A stretch of DNA of 64,000 nt from positions 4,340,001 to 4,404,000 of the forward strand of contig NC_085108.1 in NCBI RefSeq assembly GCF_030269925.1, in the 5' to 3' direction. The notes beneath the pieces are model-generated. The model saw nothing but the letters and a program-made list of their open reading frames with translations, was not told the DNA's origin and did no database searches. The stretch comes from Bombyx mori. Taxonomy: Eukaryota > Arthropoda > Insecta > Lepidoptera > Bombycidae. Shown here piece after piece: positions 46,774 to 58,700 of this stretch (positions within the stretch are counted from its first letter, which is position 1; every line of letters starts with the position of its first letter). The position numbers were made by a program, and so were the translations under genes.

Positions 46774-49700
46774 CTGAAAAGTAAATTTCAGTTATAAGTT
46801 AAACGCTAAGCACGACGGACCCTAAGAAAAAGCACCCACACAAGCTCCCGTGGCCTGAAAGATAAGACGTCCGGTGCATTCGTATCGAGTGATGCAACTC
46901 TACCGGTGTTCGAATCCCGCAGACAGGTACCAATTAGTCTAAATACTAATAGTAGTTAACACATATTTACTACTGGTGGGAGAACCTCTTGTGAGTCCGC
47001 ATGGGTGGATACCACCACCATGCCTATTTCTGCCGTGAAGCTGTAATGCGTTTCGGTTTGAAGGGTGGGAAAGACGTTGTAACTATACTGAGACCTTAGA
47101 ACTTATATCTCAAGGTGGGTGGCGCGTTTACGTTGTGGATGTCTATGGGCTCCAGTAACCACTTAGCACCAGGTGGGCTATGAGCTCGTCCTCCCATCTA
47201 AGCAATAAATAAAAAAAAACTCGAATCAATTTCGCGATTGAGAAATAGCATCGCATCGAAAATAATGTTGTGTACAAACAAACTTTAAAAAAAAAGATAA
47301 AAGATTAAAACCCTCTATTTTAACACGTTTTTTTTTTGCTTTGATGGGTGAACGAGCTCATAGCCCATCTCGTGTTCAGTTGTTACCGGTTAGCGGAGCC
47401 CATAGACATCTACAACGTAAATGCCGCCACTCACCTCGAGACATAAGTTCTAGGTTTCCGATTTAACAGTATAGCGTCGGTCCTGCCCTTCAAATAGAAC
47501 GTAGGTATTACTGCTGCACGGCAGAAATAGGCAGGGTAGTCGTAATTGAGAAAATCCGACGAGCAACTCAGTGGGCTGTGGGTTAATTTACTTTTCGAAC
47601 TCTTCGTCGTAAGCGACGAGTTCGACGAGAACGATGACCGGTGCTTGAACCGGCTTCATGACCGGTTGCTATTTGAGGTACCTAAAAAACAGTTAGTGGA
47701 TTGGGAGGATCCGAAATGACGTTTTTTTTCCTACCTATGTTGATAGCCTTGAGAGGCTATTTCAGCTTCACTCTAACGTGTGGGTGAGCTCACGGAGCTC
47801 AAACCGTAGTGTTGCTAACACTGACCCTAGCAAGAGCAGTGCTTCGCAGAATATACCTACCACCGGATCGGAAACGCGACCCACTTACAAGATCCGGCGA
47901 GAAACTCAGTAGGCTGTGTTTATGGGTTAATTCGCTCGTCGAGCCCTTCGTCGCAAGCTACGGGTTCGACGAGGACGGTGACCGGTGCTTGTGGTGCCTA
48001 AAAGCACCGTTAGTGGATAAAAATGACGTAATAGCCTTTCACCCCTCGATATATTATTATTTGACATGTTTATCCGTGGTGCACGTCATAAGCATTCGCG
48101 ACCATCTCATAGCAAATCTCACACCGACCCGTTTCGCAACAAACTCCTTCAATTCCTCTTCGGTGACTTCCTTCCCTGGCTGTAAAGAGACGAAGGCCAG
48201 TGGAATCTCCCCGGCATCCGGATCCTTCAGCCCGATAACGCCGGCTTCTCTTACTGCGTCATGCAGGAGTAACACAGCTTCTACTTCAGCTGGTGGAACC
48301 TATGAATAAACGGAGAGCGTTTTTTTTTATTGCGTAGTTGTTTTAAAGAGCTCACGGTCTACCTGATGTTAAGTGGGTGGGATAACCTCTCGAGTCCGCA
48401 CGGGTAGGTACCACTACTCTGCCTATTTCTGCCGTGCAGCAGTAATGCGTTTCGGTTTGAAGGGTGGGACAGCCGTTGTAACTATACTGAGACCTTAGAA
48501 CTTATATCTCAAATGTAATGTACATAAATGGGGGAAAATGAAACAGAGCCACTGAAAGTAACTTCTCGGGATCCTCCAAAAAGTCCACTGAAAAAGTCTT
48601 AAGTAAATGACCACCGTTTTACTGAGATTATCTTTCATCCCATATCATTTCATTTCTTGTCATGTTTCATATTAATCAACTTCATTTCATTTCATATAAT
48701 TTTTCATATAAAAAAAAGTTTTCACTAAAATTAAAATAAGACTTGACCTAAACGTCTTAGTAATCTTAGTTACCAGGTCATAAAATTACTTAAATAAAAG
48801 TGTGTGTGCGACTCACACACGGTAGAAGTGAATCTTATGAATTATAAATATAATCGCAAGGGTCAACCACTCCGCAGTGCAATGGAGCAGCCGCACCCCG
48901 GGGGAACCGCCTGCATGAACACGGTATCCCGACGCCAGGTAGGTATGATTTAGCAAGAGAAAAACGAGAACCTCTATCAACTGTGTAACATCTCGTCACC
49001 GCGATTCAGGAATTATTGAATTTACGTGCAGCGACATCTCTTGATAACAAACTAAATAGAAATAAAATAAACATGGCGCGTAACGGAAGAAATTAAGATG
49101 GCGCGTAACCGAAAATCGTTACATACGATTTTTCCTCCCTACGCCGATAAAGAAGTTTCACTTCAAAAAACGAATCCATCGATTTCGTGTAACAACCAAC
49201 CTGGTATCCGTGGCATTTGATGAATTCCTTAATCCTGTCGCAGATGTAGAAGTGTCCATCCTCGTCATAGTAGCCCGCGTCCCCGGTCCTGTAGAAGCCT
49301 TCGTCATCGAAGTCGTCGGACCTGGCCCTCCCCATGTAGCCCTTCATGAGGAGCGGACCCTTTACGTAGATTTCCCCTTCCTGATTTGGTCCTAAGGGTC
49401 TTTGATCTTTTATGTCGACCACCTATATGTACATACTTGTTACTATACTTACTGATATTCTATACATATAAATAAATTTTGAGTGGCTGTTTGTCATGTT
49501 GAAATAACCACTTTTTACTACATACATATGAATATACGGTACATACACCTAAATAACATTTTTACAATTTTTGTCTGTCTGTCTGTCTGTTTGTCTGTTT
49601 GTTCCGGCTAATCTCTGGAACGGCTGGACCGATTTTGACGAGACTTTCACTGATAGGTAACTGATGATATAAGGAGTAAATTAGGCTACTTTTTTTAAGA

Positions 49701-52700
49701 CTAGCTTGGCCCCGCGGCGTCACCCGCGGTACGACAATAACCGCGGGTAACGTCGCGGGACTCAATAATAAAATGTTACCGAGGCGAAGCGAGGGCCGGT
49801 CGCTAGTATCACAATATTTTCTTCAGTTTAAATCAGTTGGAAGATATCATGGCCGGTTTTAAAATTGCCTATTTAGATAACGTCACGTAACGACTTTACT
49901 TCAGGCGGGGCGCGAACACATGCAACGGTATGAAGCAATAAAATCCCTACTAATATATAAATGTGAATGTAAGTTTGTTTGTTACGCTTTCACGCAAAAA
50001 CTACTCAACCGATCTTCATGAAACTTTGTACACATATTCTTGGAGGCGTTAGAAGTAACATAGGATACTTTTATTAAGAAAAAAAAAAGTTTTTTACGAA
50101 AAATTAAAAAATTGTTTGTCAAAAAATCTCAAAATCTAGCTTCTTCAACGCCATCTACCGGTTCAGTAATGAAGTTCCAATCCTGAGTACTGTAATACCG
50201 TTGCACTGTATTACCGACGGTCACGTCAATATCCAATCCAATTGACTATAGTTTTAGCTGTTTGGGATTTTTCGCGCTAATCTCAATAACCACTCGTCCG
50301 GTTTGAAAAAATCTTTCAGTGTTAGATAGCCCATTTATTGAGGAAGGCTTATAGGCTATATATATGAGTCGTCTATTATCAAAGGTGGCAATCTGTGCAT
50401 TTGGACAAAAAAATGTTATTGATATGTCAATACAGATTGATTTGAATATAATCGTCTCCTTCAAAGAATACGGTTCAAAACCTGCATTAAATAAAGGTTA
50501 ATACTTAACCTGTTATTTATCTAAGATGTCGTTCAGAAGAGTTTTGTGACTGCCAATGGAATACAAAGTCAATAATTCGTTTTTCTGATTTACCAATAAT
50601 TGTCCAAAAGTCACATTGCCGCCTTTGATAATAGTCGACTCATATATAACATCACGCTAAGAGCAATGCAGGCGGAGCACCAATAAAGAATGTTTCAAAA
50701 TAGGGGCTTAAACGGCTCCTTAACATTCTATAATTCAAAAATATTTTCATTTTCTACGAAAATGAAGTGGCGGTAAAATTTAGCGTTATGCCAAAGGAAC
50801 CATTCCACGCGGATGGATGGAGTCGCAGGCAAAAGCTAGTAGTTAATAAAATTATACTTTCACTATGCATGTGCAAATTTCAAAGGCCGAGAACAAAAAA
50901 TGTGTTAGAAACATGTTATAATGAGTCTTTGATACATTCGCGAATTGTACCGTCTTCGCTCGTATGTATCAGGGTTGTCGTGTTATTATTAAATATTGCA
51001 GTTATGGCACATAAATTATATTTGCTAAATTTTCATTTCAGCTTTATATTTAAAGTTTTAAGATTGAATTTCGCGTGTTTTCCTTCAGAAATGACAGCAT
51101 ACAAATATAATATCTTTCGGCGTAACTTAAAAATAAACGTCAAGACATGTTTACATTAACTTCTATCCAAAAGCTGGTATTCAAATTTTCGTGTGCGGTC
51201 TTACTTTAAAGTGATCCATCCCTTAGGGTTGAAATATCGACAAATCTGTATTTAGTTCTCACAATATTGACGGTTCGATTTGCCAAAACTCGAATTTTCT
51301 AGCTCTACCATTTATCGAGACAAGTAATTGTACAGTAAAAGGTCTTCATTCAGGTAGGTGAGCTCACGGGGCCCAAACCGGGTGTGTTGCTAACACGAAC
51401 CCTAGCAAGAGCTGTGCTTCGCGGAATCTACCACCGGATCGGAAACGCGACACGCTGAGAAGATCCGACGAGAAACTCAGTGGGCTGTGTCTATGGGTTA
51501 ATTTACTCGTCGAGCCCTTCGTCGCAAACGACGGGTTTGTGGAAGCTCGAATAAAGAGCTTGTACTTTATTATATCGAGGGGTGAAAGCTTATTTATTTG
51601 ATTTAAGCAACCTTAATACACAACTTTTATCTTTGTAATTAAAGGTTCGTTTTATTTGGTATTAGTATCAATCAGTAGATTTGGTGTTTTTAATTGATCT
51701 TAAATTAAGTTTAGCCCGTTCAAATATTTGAAGAAGTTTTTGTTGTTATGAAATTTTTTCCAAAGCTTAAACTGTAAAATTGCAAAGATGTTGATAAACC
51801 AAATATCTTTTTACCTCTCGATATACACATAAATGCAAACTAGACACTTATTATTGCGATTAAAACTATTTTTACGATTTAATCTCGCATTTTATTATTG
51901 TCACTTAGATATATTATTCGTGACGTTTCGAATTCAATACAGTTTTATAGACGACGGTAAAGAAACGCGAGGTTAAATCGTAAAAATAGCTTTAATTGCA
52001 TCGTGAAAACCGAAGAAAATATTTATTGTAAAAAATTCAATTATGTTATCCTTGTTCCATTGTGTTGTTTTTTTTTATTTTTTTTTTATTGCCCCTGTAG
52101 TCAGACGAGCATGCAGCCCACCTGATGGTGAGTGGTTACCGTCGCCCATGGACTTCAGCAATGCCAGGGGCAGAGCCAAGCCGCTGCCTACCGCTCAATG
52201 CTCTGCACAAGCCTCGTTTGAAGAAGGACATGTCATAGCGCTAGCATATTTTAGCATAGCCTAATTTTATTACCTTCACGATACAATTGGGAGCGACCAG
52301 TCCCACGCTGCCGGACTTGACTATATCCGCATCTTTGTACGTGTATCTGATGATGACCAGCGTGGTCTCCGACGAACCGTAGCCCTGGAGGACGGCTTTA
52401 AGGTTGGGCAATCTGATTAAGAAAGAATTTGTCATTTATGGACCGCTTGGAGAGACACATAGTGACGGGTTAAAGTGGATGAGACGATTCAGGGGTCGGA
52501 GCCAAAAAGAAGGAGCTGTCTGAGCACCTACCTGATTTTGAAGTCGTCGTGGCCTAAAGGATAAGACGTCCGGTGCATTCGTATCGAGCGATGCACCGGT
52601 GTTCGAATCCCGCAGGCGGGTACGAATTTGTCTAATGAAATAATGAATGTTCACGAACGACTTCCACGGTGAAGGAATAACAGCGTGTAATAAAAATCAA

Positions 52701-55700
52701 AAACCCGCAAAATTATAATTTGCGTAATTACCGGTGGTAGGACCTCATGTGAGTCCGCGCGGGTAGGTACCACCACCCCGCCTATTTCTGCCGTGAAGCA
52801 GTAATGCGTTTCGGCTTGAAGGGTGGGGCAGCCGTTGTAACTATATTGAGACCTTAGAACTTATATCCCAAGGTGGGTGGCGCATTTACGTTGTAAATGT
52901 CTATGGGCTCCAGTAACCACTTAACACCAGGTGGGCCGTGAGCTCGTCCGGTGAGGTATCTAAGGAATAAAAAATAATTGAAATATCGTGCCCCTTCGAG
53001 ATAAAAAAGTAATAAATAAATGAAACATTTACTTTTTATAAGCAGCGCTTATCGTCTCCTTGTGTAGTGGAGCGACCGATGAATATATAAATCTTAAAGA
53101 GCTCAAGTCGTATTTAGCGTCGCTTTTACACATTGCGACCAGAACTGTAGGCGCCACGACCACCTGAGCTACCTGGAAGGTGTTTGTTAATGAAAGAAAG
53201 CCTTATTTAATTAATCTACCTTCAATATTCCCTCGTAAACTCATTACAAAAAGGTTGAATACACATAGATTCTCTTGTATAATCTGTGACACTATTAAAA
53301 ATACCGCCAAAACAGACTTTTCGGGCGGGAACGCGAGCAGTGAAGTTGTGTGATTTGTTTTATTTTGTCTATTTAGTATTTATTCAGGTTTAAACGCGTA
53401 ATAACTGTGGTTTATTAACTATTTAGTGTCTGTGAAAGTGCACAAGTGTGGGAAAATGAAACAAAGCCGCCGTAACTTCACGGGATCCTCCAAAAAGTCC
53501 ACTGAAAAAATCTCAGTAAATGACCACCATTTTACTGAGATTACATTTCATCCCATATAATCTCATCTCATTTCATTTGATTTCATCTCAGTTGATTAAT
53601 TGTGATTTCACTCCATATTATCATTTTACATAAAAATAAGAATATAAATTCAAATAAGACTCTTGACCTAAAGGTCTTCGTTACCAGGTCATAAAATCCT
53701 TTAAAAAAAATACCGCCAAAAAGAGAAACGCAAAAACAATATAAGTGTTAGAGCTGAAGGCGTCTAATGCAAAGGTTATTGGATCTGATGGATCCGTAAG
53801 GACGTGTCTAGGGCGTCGACGGTGACTGACTCCTGCGTGATCGGGATTCGGGGAGTAGTCAGCGGCGGCTACGATAAGGCGATTATCATGACGCATGCGT
53901 ATCAGCTCTGTCTCCAAGAACTGTCAAGTGGTGAAAAGGGGCGGTCGGGCCCATTTTCCCAAGGAAAAATACTCAAAAAGCTAGTGGACTGTCTCTTCTG
54001 TCCTTCACAATTCTAAAAACGAATAAACATCTAATACATACAATCCCCTCAAAAACCAACTACGGAATCTTCAAAACTACGTTTTCAATATGTCACTAGG
54101 TGCATGGTATCAGTAGTTATAAATATTTTATGAACAGATATGAGTAGAAGAGTTATTTTGATAATATCCTGAAAAGCAACCCACGCTTTTTTACAATAAA
54201 ATCGTTTTTTCTTACGCTATTTTTAATTCAAATTTATTTAAATTTATTTTTTAGTTGGATTTCAATTTTTTCGATTTTATTTAATAAATATTGAATTATC
54301 ATTCGTCCTTAATAAGTATGCCAAAATTCGAGTTAATCCGACGTTTTGAAGGGGGTCAAATCAAAGTTCAAAGATTCCGTTACATACTAACATACATACG
54401 TCTGAAGCTAATAAAAGCGTATTAAAAATACATCACTTTACCTACCTTATATTTCTCGATTGTTTTCAAAAATAATTCCAATTCGAAATTATCCAGGTAC
54501 AGACCTCTCCTTCCAAAAGCCATTGCTGCCGAGACAGCCAGCAGACCAGAGATGTGGTGCCATCCTCTTATGTTCAGACTACTGAGCTCTGGATCTAGAA
54601 TGGCCGGCCTATACATCGAAGATTAAGAAATGTATTATAGAAGATCGTTCAAAACAAATAGCTATTAATATTATTAAAACTGCAGCACTTTTGACAATTG
54701 CAGTTAAGCTGCTTTCAAACTACGCTATAATATGATAGCATATAGTATATAGCTCATAGAACAACAATATCACAACAACAATATATACTATTGGCTAAGT
54801 ATACGTGCTGCTATGCTGCCACCCACCTTGAGATATAAGCTCTAAGGTCTCAGTAACGGCTGCCCCACCCTTCAAGCCGAAACGCATTACTGCTTCACGG
54901 CAGATAAAGGCAGGGTGGTGGTAGTCCGTGCGGACTCACAAGAGGTCCTGGCACCAGTAAAGTACTGCTCTTGCTAGGTCTAGTGTTAGCAAATTCTCTC
55001 GGGTTGAGCCCGTGAGCTCACCTACCCATCCGGGCGTAGCTGGACTACTCTCGACTCTAGACTACCAAAGCTACGGAAAAATCTCGTTGTAATCTGTTAG
55101 TGCGAGTTTTTAAACGTTCTCGATAGCGTAAAAGTTAGCTCATGCGAATACTCACATACAACAAACAGCTATGGCGTTTAAATGAGTTAATGTCACTCCT
55201 TTCGGCATGCCGGTGGTTCCCGAAGAATACAGTATGAACAAAACGTCGTGCACATCAACGTCGGCTGCGATGAAATTCTCAACATCGATATCTGAGCCGA
55301 CACTCGCAACTAAATCGTTGAAATAATATAGAGCGGGTCTTTTCGCATCGTCGCCAAATAAAATGGTTGTCTCTATAGAATCGATTAACTTCAACGTCGC
55401 CTCGTGCGCTTCGTACATTTTAGGCGAAACTATTAAATATTTCGGCTTCGAAATGTGCAATACGTGTTTTATTTCTTCTGCAAAAAAATAATAATATTAT
55501 TCCGTAGCGTATTTTTTTAGACGAAACCTCTAAAGAAATGTTAATTGCTTAGTCGACATCACTGGAGACCGAAGAGCTGGCAGCTACCTTGGACAAAGAA
55601 TGAGTCTAGCTATTCAAATGGGGAACGCTGCTAGTGTCTTCGGAACCTTGCCTAAAGGGACTCTTTTTAATAATATATTTTAGTTATTAAATTACTATTA

Positions 55701-58700
55701 TTATTATTATTATTTAAGGTTTTTAGTTTTAGGTACATTGTTAGAATTGATTGTCTCATAGGTGGTTATAATATACAAGCGGCCAGCTCCGGCTTCGCTC
55801 GGGTCTTTAACAAAAATTTCAACGATATTTGACGTTGTTTTATTTTTTTTAATAAAATAACACTTATTGCGACATAACTACAATAGTTAGACATGCTGTC
55901 GTGACACTTTTTGTAAATAATAATGTGTTCTACAAAGTCGTAGTACATTATTTTATTCTATCATCAATAGTTTTCGCAAGGTACGCGATGAAAGGTAATT
56001 TTTTTACACCTTGGGTTACATTATTGGAGTTTTAGTAAGGATCCTAATATATCCTAATATAGCCTATGTCACTCGGGAATAGTGTAGCTTCCAAACAGTG
56101 AATGAATTTTTCAAATCGGTTCAGTAGTTTCGGAGCCTATTCAATACAAACAAACAAATCTTTCCTCTGTATAGTTACTATAGATGTATTTGTTATTGAC
56201 ATGAATCCATTATGTAATAATGAATTGCTTATCAAGCAAATGTCACATATAACTATGTGTGTAGTTACAAATCTACTTTGGCTGACACCGGCTCCAAAAG
56301 TAATAATTGTAACTTCATTCCATGTATTATCGTAATCGTATCGTAATTTATAGAAAAATACGCACTTATTTTTTTAAATTTTTAGTGCATATTAATTTGT
56401 TTTGGAATAGTCTTTTTTTTAAAGCGTTTTTTTTTCTTTATTGACATCTCTCTTTGACATGCCTAGATATCTCATTGAAGCGAGTAGACATAGATAATAG
56501 ATAACTAGTTATTAGATAGATTAGATAACTAGCTAGCGATAAGATCACAGATGCCACTGTAATTCCTGACAAGGCTTAAACAAAAACAAAATAAAAAAAT
56601 TAAAAATCTAGCCACATATTTACATAGACATACTAGCTGACCCGGCGAACTTCGTAGTGCCTCAATCGATAAATAAAAGACCTAAACTTTTGTGTAAAAT
56701 AAACTTAAAACAAACAAAAGGAATCCGTCCGACGGGGGACACATCAAAGGGAAAACAAAATTGTTTTTTTTTTTTTATTTCGAGCATTTTCATATTTATC
56801 TACCTTTTAAACCTTCTCTGGACTTCCAAAAATAATTCAAGACCAAAATTAGCCAAATCGGTCCAGCCGTTCTCGAGTTTTAGCGAGACTAACGAACAGC
56901 AATTAATTTTTATATAATATAGATGTACCTTCAGCATACATACTACTTATAGTAGTACAAATGGCGCCAACACACACCGTCCCAATAACGGCAGGCCAAT
57001 ACTCTTTTCTGTTCTCAGAAAATAGAGCTATCGTCTCTCCCTTACGCACGCCAAGCCGAGTAAGCGAGACGGCGAATTTCATAGATTGCTGGACGATTTC
57101 TTTGTAAGTAAAACTTTCGCCTGTGGCTCCGTTCGTCTGAAATTTGATATTTGAAAGATGAAGAGCTTACAAAGAACTTCGATTTCGAGGCGTAAAGTGC
57201 TAGTTAGTATTAAAGCGATAGATTTTCGCGTGAAGTAGACGCAATTAAAACTACGAGTACTTTTACGTTTTTTATTATTGTTATTACGCCGGTAAGAGTA
57301 ACGCCATCTATCGCCAAATAGCCGAACGAATATCGAATGATCTAGTAGCATCTAGAACGCTCGAGAAGTACAACGCCATCTATTGTTAAATAGCGGAAAC
57401 ACAATACTCGAAATGTGTGGAATATTCTCGATAATTCTAGGGATGTGGTATCGGCTATAAAAGCGTTGCAGAGATGGCACGCAGTCAGTTAGTAATCGGA
57501 ACTACTGGAAGCGAAACAGCGAACGGATCACCTGAAGCGAAGCGGAAGAAGCGAATTGAGCGTTTTAAAGTGTTTGTGAAGTGTTTTAAGTGTTCTAAGT
57601 GCTAATACAGTGTTAACTTGTAATTCCGTAGAATTTTTTATTTATCCCGAACCCCAGCGCGTAACATTATCACTATCCACATTATTTCAGAAGTTTCGTT
57701 CACAATTTTCGTGGCCACAAACGACTTTTGAGTTGTTTTGAATATTTGATTACTGTAATTCGAGTCGTCTACTAAGCTAAGCAATTTATTTTTTGATAAT
57801 CATATCTACAATTTAATTACACTGATACTAAGCTCTCAGCTCAATAATAAAAAATCGTAAAACTTTATTAGACAATCAATTCGATATCGATCTTCTGTTT
57901 ATAGCCATTTAAAATATACCTTGTATGCTATCATACAACAAAACACGTGTATGTGTCGTGTTCATAAGATTAGAATTATTTCAGTGAAGCAGAATCAGTA
58001 GAAATAGACGTGATGATGGTATAGGTGCGGGCTTCACAAGACACACCTTACCACCAATGATTACATTTCATATATTTGACGGAACGGGTATTCCTATTTC
58101 TAAAATGTTATTCCTTCAGCGTGGAAGTATTTAATATTAGATACCTACGTATTTCCATAAAAAATATGGTACATACAATCATTTTCGTAGATAAAATTTG
58201 TATTTACTTAGTGTATCTTTTTTTGCCTCCTACCTATGCCGATAGCCCTGAGAGGCTATTTCAGCTTTGTCCTAGCATGTAGATGAGCTCACGGGGCTCA
58301 AACCGGAGTGTTACTAACAGTGGCTCTAGCAAGAGCAGTGCTTCGCAGAATTACCACCGGATCGGAAACGCGACCCACTGAGAAGATCCGGCGAGAAACT
58401 CAGTAGGCTGTGTCTAACTGTCTATGGGTTAATTCGCTCGTCGAGCCCTTCGTCGCAAGCGACGGTGACCGGCTAGGTATCTTATAATACAATGAAGTCC
58501 AGTTTTATAACTTATGAGACTATTTATATTTCTAGAATAATTTGTGTAGAGATGCTTGTTTCATTTTTGTATTTTAGTTAAACGATGAAGTAAAGAAGCT
58601 GAAATGTTTCCCCCGTAACATTTGTTAGTGACACAGAGTAGTTAAATACAGATTATGTTTTAAATTACAGAGTAGTTTTTTAAGGGATTTTATGATCTGG

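Noticed and set aside
50767..51159. 130-codon + strand frame
   Set aside because: No recognisable domain, no splice signals and antisense inside a well-supported intron; length is possible by chance.
52555..52625. Candidate tRNA gene in front of a SINE
   Set aside because: It is the head of a full-length family A SINE, repeated at 17250, 46855 and 60610.
53681..54016. Frames on both strands in a GC-rich block
   Set aside because: The left part is shared with the repeat at 16645, and no domain is visible; treated as a mobile-element fragment.
57279..57666. A host gene promoter at the TATAAAAG motif
   Set aside because: TG/CA ends and a 4-bp direct duplication show it is a solo LTR, and its direction opposes the host gene.
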